Part shown: piece after piece, positions 18,560 through 27,573 of the stretch
Numbering within the stretch: position 1 is the stretch's first letter
Layout: every line of letters begins with the position of its first letter
Assembly: GCA_022865595.1 (NCBI GenBank)
Contig: JALHTE010000246.1
Location: 1-38,300, forward strand
Length of the DNA stretch: 38,300 nt
From: Steroidobacteraceae bacterium
GTDB taxonomy: Bacteria; Pseudomonadota; Gammaproteobacteria; Steroidobacterales; Steroidobacteraceae
Direction of reading: 5' to 3'
Made by a program: the position numbers and the translations under genes
The notes under the pieces: generated by a model
The model's input: the letters and a program-made list of their open reading frames with translations, nothing else
Database searches by the model: none
What the model was told of the DNA's origin: nothing

Positions 18560-19384
18560 TCACGGACGCAACCTGCGCTCGATACCCATGCGATCGATAA
18601 TCCGGCTCGCAATTTCCTCGACCGAGCATTCCGTGGTGTCGATCTGCGGCACGCCGTAGCGCTGGAACAGCGCCACGGCACTGCGCACTTCGTACTCGCA
18701 CTGCGCGGCGGAGGAATAACGACTGCCGGGCCGGCGCTCGGTGCGGATCTGCCTCAGCCTCTGCGGATCGATCGTCAGGCCGAACAGCTTGGCTGCGTGC
18801 GGGGCCACCATCGCGGGCAGCTTTCCACTCTCGAAATCGTCCTCGTTGAGGGGGTAGTTGGCAGCGTACACACCATACTGCATGGCCATGTAGATGCAGG
18901 TCGGCGTCTTGCCCGAACGCGACACCCCGAGCAGGATCACGTCCGCGCGCGAGTAGTCCGCAACGACGCCGCCATCGTCGGCCGACAGCGCAAAGTTGGT
19001 TGCATCGATGCGCGCGCTGTAGACGACCTGATCCGCGATGCCGTGCGCGCGCCCCTCGCGCTCGGACGACCTGACGCCGAGTTCCGTCTCCAGCGGCACC
19101 ATGAAGGCGTTGAAGAAATCGAGGAACAGCCCGTTGCTGGTCTTGACGATCGACCGCAACTCGGCCTTCACCAGCGTGCTGAAAACCACTGGCCGGATAC
19201 CGTCGGCAGCGGCCGTCGCATCGATCTTCCTTACGGCTTCCACTGCCTTGTCAACGCTGGATATAAATGGCAGAGTCACTTGTCGGAATTCGAGGCCTTC
19301 GAATTGCGTAAGCAAACTGTGACCCATCGTTTCGGCGGTTACGCCGGTCTGGTCCGAGACGAAAAACACGGTTCTCCGGTTCAT
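18560..19384 (-). CDS. ppsR: PEP synthase regulatory protein (kinase/pyrophosphorylase), DUF299
   Basis: A 274-residue bifunctional regulator. It inactivates PEP synthase by ADP-dependent phosphorylation of a threonine near the catalytic histidine and reactivates it by Pi-dependent dephosphorylation. Family marks are [19 protein letters not shown] at the N-terminus and the P-loop GVSRSGKTP (residues 153-161), followed by a conserved [10 protein letters not shown] segment. Length fits the family (about 270-280). It is divergent from ppsA, the gene of its target enzyme, with only about 75 nt between starts, which strongly supports ppsR over the related PPDK regulator. Confidence 0.95.
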   Translation of the reverse strand: MNRRTVFFVSDQTGVTAETMGHSLLTQFEGLEFRQVTLPFISSVDKAVEAVRKIDATAAADGIRPVVFSTLVKAELRSIVKTSNGLFLDFFNAFMVPLETELGVRSSEREGRAHGIADQVVYSARIDATNFALSADDGGVVADYSRADVILLGVSRSGKTPTCIYMAMQYGVYAANYPLNEDDFESGKLPAMVAPHAAKLFGLTIDPQRLRQIRTERRPGSRYSSAAQCEYEVRSAVALFQRYGVPQIDTTECSVEEIASRIIDRMGIERRLRP

Positions 19385-19460
19385 CCGCGCGACTCACTCC
19401 ACTGCGCTGCAGGCACGTGCAGTCTTTCATTCATCCTTGGCAGGTAGCAAGAGGCGATCC

Positions 19461-21839
19461 TTGAGCCGCTATACAATCCCGTTCAGCGAACTGGGCCGCC
19501 ACGACGTTGCGACCGTCGGCGGCAAGAATTCCTCACTCGGCGAGATGATCGCCAATCTCGCCTCGCTCGGCGTCTCGGTGCCCGGTGGCTACGCCACGAC
19601 CGCCGAGGCCTACCGCGAGTTCCTCGGGCACGAAGGCCTCGCAGGACGCATCAAGGCAGAACTCGACGTACTCGACGTGGACGACGTCGGTCGCCTAGCC
19701 GAGACGGGCGCCCGAATTCGCGGCTGGATACTCGCGGCACCCTTCCCCGCCGCGCTGGAACGCGAAATCACCGAGCGCTACGCCGCCATGTGCGAGGGTC
19801 AGGATGAGGTATCCGTCGCCGTTCGCTCGTCGGCCACGGCCGAGGACCTGCCGGAGGCATCGTTCGCCGGCCAGCAGGAGACCCTGTTGAATGTCTGCGG
19901 TGCCACGAATGTCGTGCGTGCCGTGCACGAGGTCTTCGCCTCGCTGTACAACGACCGCGCCATCGCCTACCGCGTGCACCAGGGCTTCGACCATTCGCTG
20001 GTCGCCCTGTCGGCCGGCATCCAGTACATGGCGCGCAGCGACCTCGGCGCGAGCGGCGTGATGTTCACGCTGGACACCGATTCCGGGTTCCGCGACGTGG
20101 TGTTCATCACCGCCGCCTGGGGCCTCGGTGAGACCGTGGTCCAGGGCGCGGTAAACCCCGACGAGTTCTACGTCTACAAGCCCGCGCTGCGCGCCGGCCA
20201 CGACCCGATCCTGCGCCGGACGCTGGGCGCGAAAGCCATCAAGATGACTTACGCGCAGGACGGCGGGGGCGAACAGCGCGTCGTGACGATGGACGTGCCG
20301 GAGGCCGACCGGCAGCGGTTCTGCCTGGAAGACGCGGACCTGCTCGAACTCGCGCGGCAGGCGCTGGTGATCGAGGACCACTACGGCTGTCCGATGGACA
20401 TCGAGTGGGGCAAGGACGGCAGCACCGGTCGCATATACATACTGCAGGCACGCCCGGAGACGGTGCAGAGCCGCGCGGGCCGCACGCTGCAGCGCTATAC
20501 GCTCCAGTCGCGCGGCAAGGTGCTGGTGAGTGGCCGGAGCATCGGGCACCGCATCGGGGCCGGACCGGCGCGCGTGATCCGCGACGCACGCGAGATGGCG
20601 CGCGTGGAGTCCGGCGACGTACTCGTCGCCGACATGACCGACCCGGACTGGGAACCGGTGATGAAACGGGCCTCCGCAATCGTCACCAACCGCGGCGGGC
20701 GTACCTGCCACGCCGCGATCATCGCGCGCGAACTCGGCATTCCGGCGGTCGTCGGCTGCGGCAATGCGACGACCGAGATCCGGGAGGGGCAGGCAGTCAC
20801 CGTGTCCTGCTCCGAGGGGGACATCGGCTACGTGTACGACGGGATGCTCGAGTTCGAGCACACGCAGGTGGAAGTCGACTCAATGCCGGCATTGCCGGTC
20901 AAGATCATGATGAACGTGGGCAATCCGGACCGCGCCTTCGATTTCGCGGCGATTCCGCATCGTGGGGTCGGCCTGGCACGACTCGAGTTCATCATCAACC
21001 GGATGATCGGCGTTCACCCGAAGGCACTGCTCGGCTTCGACGGGCTCGACCCGCAGCTCCAGGACACAATCCGGCGGCAGATGGCGGGCTACCCGGACCC
21101 GGTCGAGTTCTACGTGGCGAAACTGTGCGAAGGCATCTCCACGATCGCCGCGGCGTTCGCACCCGAACCCGTGATCGTGCGGCTCTCCGACTTCAAGTCG
21201 AACGAGTACGCGAACCTGATCGGCGGTCGGCAGTACGAGCCGGTCGAGGAAAACCCCATGCTCGGGTTTCGCGGCGCGTCCCGCTACACGGACGAGAGCT
21301 TTCGTCCCTGCTTCGAACTCGAGTGCCGGGCACTGAAGCGGGTGCGCGGCGAGATGGGGCTCAAGAACGTGTGGGTGATGGTGCCGTTCGTGCGCACAGT
21401 GCGCGAGGGCGCGCAGGTCATCGAATTGCTGGCCGCCAACGGACTGAAGCGGGGCGAAGACGGTCTCAAGATCATCATGATGTGCGAAGTGCCGACCAAT
21501 GCGCTGCTGGCCGACCGTTACCTCGAGCACTTTGACGGCATGTCGATCGGTTCGAACGACATGACGCAGCTCACGCTGGGGCTCGATCGCGACTCCGCCA
21601 TCATCGCGCGGCTGTTCGATGAGCGCGACGACGCGGTCAAGGCGCTGCTGCACATGGCGATCCAGGCCTGCCGCAAGGCGGGCAAGTACATCGGCATCTG
21701 CGGCCAGGGGCCGTCGGATCACCCGGACCTGGCGCGCTGGCTGCTGGACGAGGGCATCGAGAGCATGTCGCTCAACCCGGACACGGTGGTCGAGACCTGG
21801 CTGTTCCTCGCGAGCGGCGCGGCGAAGGACAAGCACTGA
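19461..21839 (+). CDS. ppsA: Phosphoenolpyruvate synthase
   Basis: Converts pyruvate, ATP and water to PEP, AMP and phosphate at the start of gluconeogenesis. The N-terminal ATP-grasp domain opens with [12 protein letters not shown] and contains [20 protein letters not shown]. The swivelling domain holds the phosphohistidine in [17 protein letters not shown] (His about 417). The C-terminal barrel ends with [14 protein letters not shown], containing the catalytic Cys (about 747). TTG 19461 is preferred: GAGG lies about 6 nt upstream, the product starts [12 protein letters not shown] like other PpsA proteins, and 792 residues equals the E. coli length. A TTG at 19437 would add eight unlike residues. 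Divergent from ppsR, which controls it. Confidence 0.95.
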   Translation: MSRYTIPFSELGRHDVATVGGKNSSLGEMIANLASLGVSVPGGYATTAEAYREFLGHEGLAGRIKAELDVLDVDDVGRLAETGARIRGWILAAPFPAALEREITERYAAMCEGQDEVSVAVRSSATAEDLPEASFAGQQETLLNVCGATNVVRAVHEVFASLYNDRAIAYRVHQGFDHSLVALSAGIQYMARSDLGASGVMFTLDTDSGFRDVVFITAAWGLGETVVQGAVNPDEFYVYKPALRAGHDPILRRTLGAKAIKMTYAQDGGGEQRVVTMDVPEADRQRFCLEDADLLELARQALVIEDHYGCPMDIEWGKDGSTGRIYILQARPETVQSRAGRTLQRYTLQSRGKVLVSGRSIGHRIGAGPARVIRDAREMARVESGDVLVADMTDPDWEPVMKRASAIVTNRGGRTCHAAIIARELGIPAVVGCGNATTEIREGQAVTVSCSEGDIGYVYDGMLEFEHTQVEVDSMPALPVKIMMNVGNPDRAFDFAAIPHRGVGLARLEFIINRMIGVHPKALLGFDGLDPQLQDTIRRQMAGYPDPVEFYVAKLCEGISTIAAAFAPEPVIVRLSDFKSNEYANLIGGRQYEPVEENPMLGFRGASRYTDESFRPCFELECRALKRVRGEMGLKNVWVMVPFVRTVREGAQVIELLAANGLKRGEDGLKIIMMCEVPTNALLADRYLEHFDGMSIGSNDMTQLTLGLDRDSAIIARLFDERDDAVKALLHMAIQACRKAGKYIGICGQGPSDHPDLARWLLDEGIESMSLNPDTVVETWLFLASGAAKDKH

Positions 21840-21891
21840 CCGCAGTAGACGCTGTGTTACCGGCCGGTCGGCCACCCTGGGTCCCCTACCG

Positions 21892-21913
21892 GCTCGCTCG
21901 GAAACATGCTCAC
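21892..21913 (+). repeat. 22-nt motif, copy 1 (diverged)
   Basis: Matches the other two copies at 18 of 22 positions. The middle part GGAAACATGCTCAC differs at one base from the shared form. It is flanked by short 9-bp arms CGGCCGGTC (21861-21869) and GACCGGCCG (21916-21924), which are unequally spaced from the motif, so its hairpin is weaker than those of copies 2 and 3. Confidence 0.65.
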
Positions 21914-21932
21914 CTGACCGGCCGCTCGGACC

Positions 21933-21985
21933 TTCGGGATGTCCTCCCGCTCGCGAAGAAACATGCTCGCGGAGGACATCCCGAA
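21933..21985 (+). repeat. Hairpin element with 22-nt motif copy 2 as loop
   Basis: Perfect 15-bp arms TTCGGGATGTCCTCC (21933-21947) and GGAGGACATCCCGAA (21971-21985) enclose the motif at 21949-21970, which includes AAGAAACATGCTCGC. The loop is identical, base for base, to that of the hairpin at 22106-22173 read on the other strand, while most of the stem is different. Confidence 0.85.
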
Positions 21986-22105
21986 CGCCCTCACGGCCTG
22001 CGCCGCGGCACGCGCGACGACCAGGCGCGAAGCCGCGCGGCTGCGGCAAGTAACCTGCGGCAAGCACGTGGCGGCGCAGGCGCGTCGAGCCTGCCGCGAC
22101 GCCAG

Positions 22106-22173
22106 GCGACCGTGGCGGGTCTTCTCCAGCGAGCATGTTTCTTCGCGAGCAGGAGAAGACCCGCCACGGTCGC
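22106..22173 (-). repeat. Hairpin element with 22-nt motif copy 3 as loop, inverted
   Basis: Perfect 22-bp arms at 22106-22127 and 22152-22173 enclose the motif at 22129-22150 in the opposite orientation to copy 2. The arm bases next to the loop (GGAGAAGA) resemble those of copy 2 (GGAGGACA); farther out the stems share nothing obvious. Confidence 0.85.
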
Positions 22174-22208
22174 TGCTACAGCGGTTTCCGTCCGGGACGC
22201 CGTCCCAG

Positions 22209-22808
22209 CTACCTGATCGCCTGCCGCCCGGCGAGCGCGTGGGCGAGCGTGCCGCCATCCACGTACTCTAGTTCGCCGCCGACCGGCACACCGTGCGCGA
22301 TCCGCGTGGCACGCAGCCCCAGTCGCGCGGCGACCTCGGCAAGGAAGTGTGCGGTGGCTTCGCCCTCGACCGTCGGGTTGGTCGCGAGAATTACCTCCGT
22401 GACCTCGCCCTCGCCGAGCAACCGCTCAAACGCCTCGATGCCGATCTCGGAGGGACCCACGCCGTCGAGCGGAGACAGGTGGCCCATCAGCACGAAATAG
22501 CAGCCGCGAAAGCTCGCCGACTGCTCGATCGCGACCACGTCGGCCGGCGACTCGACGACGCAGAGCAGCGCGCGATCCCGCGTGGTCGCCGCGCAGACAG
22601 GGCATGAGTCGCCTTCCGCAAACATGCGGCAACGGCTGCAGTGGCCAAGCGATTCAGCCGCGGCGGTGAGCGCGGCGGATATCTCGCGCGCGCCGTCCCG
22701 GTCACGTTCCAGAAGGTGGAACGCCATGCGCTGCGCGGACTTCGGCCCGACGCCGGGCAGGCAGCGCAGCGCCTCGATCAGCCGGTTCAGCGTCGGCGGA
22801 TACAGCAT
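22209..22808 (-). CDS. recR: Recombination mediator protein RecR
   Basis: A 199-residue RecR, which with RecF/RecO loads RecA at single-stranded gaps. Visible features are the N-terminal helix-hairpin-helix ([17 protein letters not shown]), the four-cysteine zinc site [16 protein letters not shown] (Cys57, 60, 69, 72), the Toprim domain beginning [11 protein letters not shown], and the C-terminal Walker-B-like [10 protein letters not shown] region. Length equals that of known RecR proteins (about 200). Last gene of the dnaX-ybaB-recR operon, 13 nt after ybaB. Confidence 0.97.
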   Translation of the reverse strand: MLYPPTLNRLIEALRCLPGVGPKSAQRMAFHLLERDRDGAREISAALTAAAESLGHCSRCRMFAEGDSCPVCAATTRDRALLCVVESPADVVAIEQSASFRGCYFVLMGHLSPLDGVGPSEIGIEAFERLLGEGEVTEVILATNPTVEGEATAHFLAEVAARLGLRATRIAHGVPVGGELEYVDGGTLAHALAGRQAIR

Positions 22809-22821
22809 CGTCCGGCGGCCT

Positions 22822-23148
22822 TCAGCCGAGCGGCAACTTGAGACCCGGTGGCAGGTTCATGCCACCCATGAGCCCTGACATCCTCTCCTGCGATACCGAC
22901 TCGAGCCGGTGCACGGCGTCATTGATCGCGGCAGCCACCAGGTCCTCGACCATCTCGCGATCGTCGAGCGGGACTGCGGCGTCGATCTGCACCCTCTTCG
23001 CCTCGTGACGGCCATTGATCGTGACCTTGACCATGCCGCCGCCGGACTCGCCGGTGACTTCCATGGCCGCGATCTCGGCCTGTGCCTTCTGCATGTTCGC
23101 CTGGAGCTGCTGCGCCTGCTTCATCAAGTTGCCGATGCCGCCCTTCAT
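22822..23148 (-). CDS. ybaB: YbaB/EbfC nucleoid-associated protein
   Basis: A 108-residue DNA-binding protein that forms tweezer-like dimers on the nucleoid. It begins [23 protein letters not shown], a typical amphipathic helix, followed by the strand [20 protein letters not shown] and a C-terminal helix pair with a glycine/methionine-rich end. It sits between dnaX (24 nt gap) and recR, the standard gene order in many bacteria. Confidence 0.96.
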   Translation of the reverse strand: MKGGIGNLMKQAQQLQANMQKAQAEIAAMEVTGESGGGMVKVTINGRHEAKRVQIDAAVPLDDREMVEDLVAAAINDAVHRLESVSQERMSGLMGGMNLPPGLKLPLG

Positions 23149-23172
23149 GTGTCTGTGACTCCCGGAAATGAA

Positions 23173-24807
23173 TCAGTTCAGCGGCCGGACCGAGCCCGGC
23201 TGCACTGTCGCGCCAAAGACGTCGCGCATGGCGCGCACGGCAGGATCCTCGTCGATCGCCTGTTCTGCCGCCTTGAGTCGCTCGTCCGTGTCCATCGCGT
23301 GCCGGCGAGCGGGCGTGAGTTCGTCTTCGGCAATCTCCCCCACGCTGATCTCGAGCCGTATCGCCTGCCCGAAGTACTGTGACAGCGCCTGCGCCAGCCG
23401 ATCAACGAGCTGCGGTCGATGGAAGGACTCGCCAGCCGCGTCGAGCCGCAGGCGGACCAGATCCCGGTTCCTGCCGGCCAGCAGGCAATGCGCCGCAAGC
23501 TGGCTCACTGGCCCCTGCAATGCCAGGGCGGGCACGATGCTCGCCCAGTCGTCCGGCAACTCCGCCGCAGGCGAAGTTGCAGCCCCTGCAGGCGCCGCAC
23601 GAACCGGTGTCGCACGATCCTGCGCCGCGGATTCCGCAACCGCCGACGGACCATCAGTGCGCGCAGTGCCCCGTGACGATTTCGCGCCGGTCCGTGGCGT
23701 GCCCGCCGGGGCGGCAGATGCGCCCGCTGGCCTGAACGCGAGCATGCGCAGCAGCGCCATCTCGAATCCGCCGCGCGCGTCCGGCGCAAAATCCAGGTCG
23801 CGGCGGGCCATGATCGCAATCTGGTAGAGCAGCTGCAGATCCTCTGGCGAGAACCGGGGCGCCAGCGCCGCGAGCGCGATGTCCTGCTCTTCGTCTTCGC
23901 CGCGCAGGCCTGGCAGTGCCTGGAGCAACGCCATGCGCTGGATTGAAGCAGCGAGTTCGCCAAGCGCCTGGTCGTAGTCCGGCGCGCGTTCGTCGAGCTG
24001 CTGCACGCAACTCATCAATGCGGCGCCGTCGTCCGAGGCCAGTGCACCGAGGATCGCCTCGACGTGGCGCCGGTCGAGGGTTCCGAGCAGGGAGCGAACT
24101 TCTGCTTCGAGCACGCGACCACCGCCAAATGCGAGCACCTGGTCCAGCAGGGAAAGCGCATCCCGCATGCTGCCCTCCGCCCCACGCGCGACGGCGCGCA
24201 GCGCGGCTGGCTCGAACTCGACCTTCTCCGCTTCGGAGATCATCGTCAGGCGTTCCTGGATCTGCTGCAGCGGTAGCCTGCGCAGGTGAAACTGCAGGCA
24301 ACGCGAAAGCACCGTGGCAGGAAGCTTCTGCGGGTCAGTGGTCGCGAGCAGGAACTTGACGTGCGGCGGCGGCTCCTCAAGCGTCTTCAGCAGTGCATTG
24401 AAGGAGTGCGTCGAGAGCATGTGCACCTCGTCGATGAGGTACACCTTGTAACGCCCACGTGCAGGCGCGTACTGCACGTTGTCGAGCAGTTCGCGCGTGT
24501 CATCGACCTTGGTGCGCGACGCTGCGTCCACCTCAAGCAGGTCCACGAAGCGCCCCTCGTCGATGTCCCTGCAAGCGCTGCATTCGCCGCAGGGCCGCGA
24601 TGACACGCCTTTTTCGCAGTTCAGCGATTTGGCGAATATCCGGGCGATAGTTGTCTTGCCGACGCCGCGCGTGCCGGTGAACAGGAATGCGTGGTGGATA
24701 CGGCCGGAATCGAGTGCATTGGTGAGCGCGCGGCGGACGTGGTCCTGCCCGACGAGTTCCTCGAAGCTGCGCGGTCGCCACTTTCGGGCCAGGACCAGGT
24801 AACTCAT
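23173..24807 (-). CDS. dnaX: DNA polymerase III subunits gamma/tau
   Basis: A 544-residue clamp-loader ATPase. Domain I begins with WRPRSFEELVGQDHV and has Walker A GTRGVGKTT (residues 45-53), a zinc site with Cys64, Cys73, Cys76 and Cys79, Walker B LIDEVHML and the sensor SRC motif (VLSRCLQF). Domains II-III extend to about residue 370. An Ala/Pro-rich linker (about 375-420) leads to a C-terminal tau-like domain of about 110 residues. I see no A-rich slippery site of the E. coli type, so separate gamma production by frameshift is not indicated. The SRP RNA gene lies just upstream on the same strand. Confidence 0.96.
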   Translation of the reverse strand: MSYLVLARKWRPRSFEELVGQDHVRRALTNALDSGRIHHAFLFTGTRGVGKTTIARIFAKSLNCEKGVSSRPCGECSACRDIDEGRFVDLLEVDAASRTKVDDTRELLDNVQYAPARGRYKVYLIDEVHMLSTHSFNALLKTLEEPPPHVKFLLATTDPQKLPATVLSRCLQFHLRRLPLQQIQERLTMISEAEKVEFEPAALRAVARGAEGSMRDALSLLDQVLAFGGGRVLEAEVRSLLGTLDRRHVEAILGALASDDGAALMSCVQQLDERAPDYDQALGELAASIQRMALLQALPGLRGEDEEQDIALAALAPRFSPEDLQLLYQIAIMARRDLDFAPDARGGFEMALLRMLAFRPAGASAAPAGTPRTGAKSSRGTARTDGPSAVAESAAQDRATPVRAAPAGAATSPAAELPDDWASIVPALALQGPVSQLAAHCLLAGRNRDLVRLRLDAAGESFHRPQLVDRLAQALSQYFGQAIRLEISVGEIAEDELTPARRHAMDTDERLKAAEQAIDEDPAVRAMRDVFGATVQPGSVRPLN

Positions 24808-24845
24808 GCGAAGGGTATTGCTCCCCTGGGCTGCGGATCGATGGA

Positions 24846-24957
<112 letters not shown>

Positions 24958-24970
24958 ATGAAGGGCCGGG

Positions 24971-24999
24971 ACTATAACAGCCCCACCGGGGCCAGTCAG
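24971..24999 (-). promoter_or_regulatory. Promoter of ffs (and possibly dnaX)
   Basis: On the minus strand CTGACT (24999-24994) and TATAGT (24976-24971) are spaced 17 nt apart. Transcription would start near 24964, a few bases before the paired 5' end of the SRP RNA. The -35 box overlaps the stop end of queF. Confidence 0.6.
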
Positions 25000-25478
25000 C
25001 CGCGGCCGCGATATGGCGGCACGCCCTGTTCCGGGATCCAGACACCAGCCGGCGGCCTGCCGGTCTGCCAGAACACGTCGATCGGCATACCGCCACGCGG
25101 ATACCAGTAGCCACCGATCCGCAGCCAGCGCGGCGCGAGGAAATCAACCAGCCGCGATGCGATGGCCAGCGTGCAGTCCTCGTGGAACGCCCCGTGGTTG
25201 CGGAAGCTCGCGAGGTAGAGCTTCAGCGACTTGCTCTCAACCAGCCAGCGACCCGGCACGTAGTCGATCACCAGGTGTGCGAAATCCGGCTGCCCCGTGA
25301 TCGGGCAAAGCGATGTGAACTCGGGCGCAGCGAACCTTGCGAGATACAGCTTCCTCGGGTGCGGGTTCGGCACGCGCTCCAGCAGCGCCACGGACGGCGA
25401 GCCCGGAACCGCGACTGGAGCGCCGAGCTGCCTGAGCGGCCCGACGCGGGCCGGGCCCTTGGCGCGTCGGACCGCCAT
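24996..25478 (-). CDS. queF: NADPH-dependent 7-cyano-7-deazaguanine reductase, type I
   Basis: Reduces preQ0 to preQ1 in queuosine synthesis. At 160 residues it is the short, single-module form as in Bacillus subtilis, not the 282-residue form of E. coli. The nucleophile Cys58 lies in [13 protein letters not shown]. The substrate motif ESKSLKLYL (81-89) is followed by [11 protein letters not shown] with the conserved His and Glu, and the C-terminal half has [16 protein letters not shown] 25478 is 3 nt after the stop of the oligopeptidase gene, so the two are probably cotranscribed; the ribosome site is weak. Confidence 0.96.
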   Translation of the reverse strand: MAVRRAKGPARVGPLRQLGAPVAVPGSPSVALLERVPNPHPRKLYLARFAAPEFTSLCPITGQPDFAHLVIDYVPGRWLVESKSLKLYLASFRNHGAFHEDCTLAIASRLVDFLAPRWLRIGGYWYPRGGMPIDVFWQTGRPPAGVWIPEQGVPPYRGRG

Positions 25479-25481
25479 GCG

Positions 25482-27389
25482 TCAATTCGTCTTTCGCGCG
25501 TAGATGCGCTCCATCTCGTCCATGATCCGGTTCATCTCCTTCATTGCGGCATCGAACGGTCGTGAGGTCGTCATGTCCACACCGGCGTCCTGCAGCAACT
25601 CGATCGGGTATTTCGAGGACCCGGACGACAGCATGCGGATGTAGGCATCGCGATTCTTCTGCGCCTCGCCTGAGTCCACCGCCTGCTTGCCGATAATGCC
25701 CTCGGCCAGCGACATGCCGCCGATCATGCTGGTCGCATACTGGTAGACGTAGAAATCGTAGTAGAAGTGAGGGATATAGGCCCACTCCGACTGATACGTG
25801 TCGGCGATCTTCACCACGCCCTGGTCCGCGCCGTAGTACTCGCGCAGCAGCTTCAGGTAAAGCGCATTGAGCGAGTCCTTGGTGAGCGGTTCGCCGCGTT
25901 CTACCGCCTCGTGGATGCGGAGCTCGAACTCCGCGAACATCGTCTGGCGGAACAGCGTGGTGCGCATCGTGTCGAGATAGCTCGACAACAGGAACAGCCG
26001 CGTCGCGTCGTCCTTCGTCTGGTCGAGCACATGGTGGAACAGCAGGTTCTCGTTCAGGGTGGAGGCAACCTCGGCCACGAATATCGAATAGTCCGAGGTG
26101 ACGAACGGCTGGTTTTCGGCAGCGAGGTACGAGTGCATCGAGTGGCCTGACTCGTGCGCAAGCGTGGAAACTTCTTCCCAGGTGCCGGTGAAATTCAGCA
26201 GCTGGTAAGGATGCACGCCGTAAACCATCGTGCTGTAGGCGCCCGAGCGCTTGCCGGTGCTGGGCATGAAGTCCACCCAGCCCGAGTCGTAGCCCTTCGC
26301 CAGCGTGTCAACGTAACCCGCACCAAGTGGTGCGAACGAATCGAGCGTGAGTTTCCTGGCCTCTTCCGGCGTGAAATCCAGGTCCACGCTGGCAACGATC
26401 GACGTGTAGAGGTCCTCGTACCCGAGTTCGGGCAGGCCCATGATCTTCTGGCGGAGCCTGAGGTAGCGATGCAGCGTCGGCAGGTTCGCGTGAACGTCCG
26501 CGATCAGCTGCGTATAGACCGACTTCGGGATGTTGTAGTCGAACAGCGCCGCCTCGAGCGCGCTCGGGAACTTGCGCACGTCCTTCGTGAATACGTGGCT
26601 TTGTACCTGTGCATTCAGCGTGGTGGCGAGCGTGCTGGTGAAATCGTTATAGCGACTGAAGAACGTATTGAAGACGAGGTCGCGGTCGGCCTTCACCGGC
26701 GATGCGCGGTACTTGGTGTACGCGGACGCGTCGAGGCGCACCTTCTCACCGGTGGAGAGCGTGACCTCCGGGTAGGGCAGCTCGGCGCCGGTGAATACGG
26801 AATAGACCGTGTCCCCAGTGCCGGACATCAGGCCGGTCTGCGCGACGATCTTCTCCTCGGCGGGCGACAGCGTGTGCGGCGCCGCGCGCAGGATGTTGTC
26901 GAAGAACATGCGGTACTGGCCCAGCTTCGGCTGCTCGGCGACGAATCGATCGACCTTGGCCTTGCCGATCGCCAGGATCTCGGGCTGCATGTATGCGGTG
27001 GCGGTCTGCAGGTCGGTGTAGACCTGGATCGCTTCCTGCTTCATCTGCAGCGTGCGGCTGACGCGGGTGTCCTGGTCGTGCAGCGTGCTCGCGTAGACGT
27101 ACATCCGCTGCGCCGACTGCACCGCAATCTCCCAGTCCGTCATCGCGGCAAGCAGGTTCGCGGACGAGGTGCCGAGCTTGCCCTGCCACTGTCCGAGCTT
27201 CGGGATCACCGCCGTCAACTCCTGCTTGGCGGCAACCCAGGCCGCCTCGTCCTGGTACAGCTCCGTCAGGTTCCACTTGTACTCGTCGGGTATTTCCGAC
27301 CGCTCCACCGCGCGGGTCGCCGGCGCCGCGAGCACCGACAGGATGGCAATTGCGGCGAAAAGGCTCTTCAGTCGCGTCTGGGAATTCAT
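25482..27389 (-). CDS. Exported M3-family oligoendopeptidase F-like metallopeptidase
   Basis: A 635-residue zinc peptidase of family M3B, expected to cut short peptides. The N-terminus (MNSQTRLKSLFAAIAILSVLAAPATRA) is a signal peptide with a likely cut after TRA, so it acts in the periplasm, unlike the cytoplasmic PepF of Gram-positives. The mature part opens with the PepF-type EYKWNLTELYQDEAAW. The catalytic HESGH is at residues 412-416 within STLAHESGHSMHSYLA, with the third ligand expected in FVAEVASTLNE. A weak GGA lies about 8 nt before ATG 27389. queF follows directly; a shared pathway is not apparent. Confidence 0.93.
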   Translation of the reverse strand: MNSQTRLKSLFAAIAILSVLAAPATRAVERSEIPDEYKWNLTELYQDEAAWVAAKQELTAVIPKLGQWQGKLGTSSANLLAAMTDWEIAVQSAQRMYVYASTLHDQDTRVSRTLQMKQEAIQVYTDLQTATAYMQPEILAIGKAKVDRFVAEQPKLGQYRMFFDNILRAAPHTLSPAEEKIVAQTGLMSGTGDTVYSVFTGAELPYPEVTLSTGEKVRLDASAYTKYRASPVKADRDLVFNTFFSRYNDFTSTLATTLNAQVQSHVFTKDVRKFPSALEAALFDYNIPKSVYTQLIADVHANLPTLHRYLRLRQKIMGLPELGYEDLYTSIVASVDLDFTPEEARKLTLDSFAPLGAGYVDTLAKGYDSGWVDFMPSTGKRSGAYSTMVYGVHPYQLLNFTGTWEEVSTLAHESGHSMHSYLAAENQPFVTSDYSIFVAEVASTLNENLLFHHVLDQTKDDATRLFLLSSYLDTMRTTLFRQTMFAEFELRIHEAVERGEPLTKDSLNALYLKLLREYYGADQGVVKIADTYQSEWAYIPHFYYDFYVYQYATSMIGGMSLAEGIIGKQAVDSGEAQKNRDAYIRMLSSGSSKYPIELLQDAGVDMTTSRPFDAAMKEMNRIMDEMERIYARKTN

Positions 27390-27573
27390 GGCTGTCCAAT
27401 CTTACCTGGGGTAAACGCTAAGCTTGCCTGCCGGCAGCGCCCGCTGCAATCCGGCCTGGCTGAGGAAACCCTCCCCGCAACCCTTCCCGGCCGGGCCGTC
27501 TACCCTTGGCCGCCGGGGGAGGTTAAGCTTGCTGCGCTGCATATAAGCAGCCGACTTGGATCAGCGAGGTCAA

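Larger units (their letters stand above)
21840..22208. other. Gene-free, highly structured gap between ppsA and recR
   Basis: The stops of ppsA and recR face each other across 369 nt. Reading frames exist here only because of the high GC content; none has a recognisable product or ribosome site. The stretch holds three copies of a 22-nt motif, two long perfect hairpins, an 11-bp inverted repeat (21996-22006 with 22071-22081) and a 10-nt direct repeat CTGCGGCAAG (22041-22050 and 22056-22065). No U-tract follows any hairpin, so plain intrinsic termination is not obvious. Confidence 0.8.

Noticed and set aside
19437-19460. Earlier TTG start for ppsA
   Set aside because: It adds eight residues unlike known PpsA starts and has no ribosome site, while TTG 19461 has GAGG and gives the standard length.
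21933-22173. Integron attC site or CRISPR repeats
   Set aside because: No integrase or cas gene, no regular spacing, and the conserved part is the loop rather than the stem ends.
21857-22258. Open frames up to about 130 codons in the ppsA-recR gap as genes
   Set aside because: They run through the hairpin repeats in several frames, lack ribosome sites and give low-complexity Arg/Ala products.
27419-27532. Direct repeat TAAGCTTGC flanking the gap before the alpha/beta-hydrolase gene as a mobile-element target duplication
   Set aside because: Nothing between the copies resembles an element and no terminal inverted repeats are seen; likely chance.
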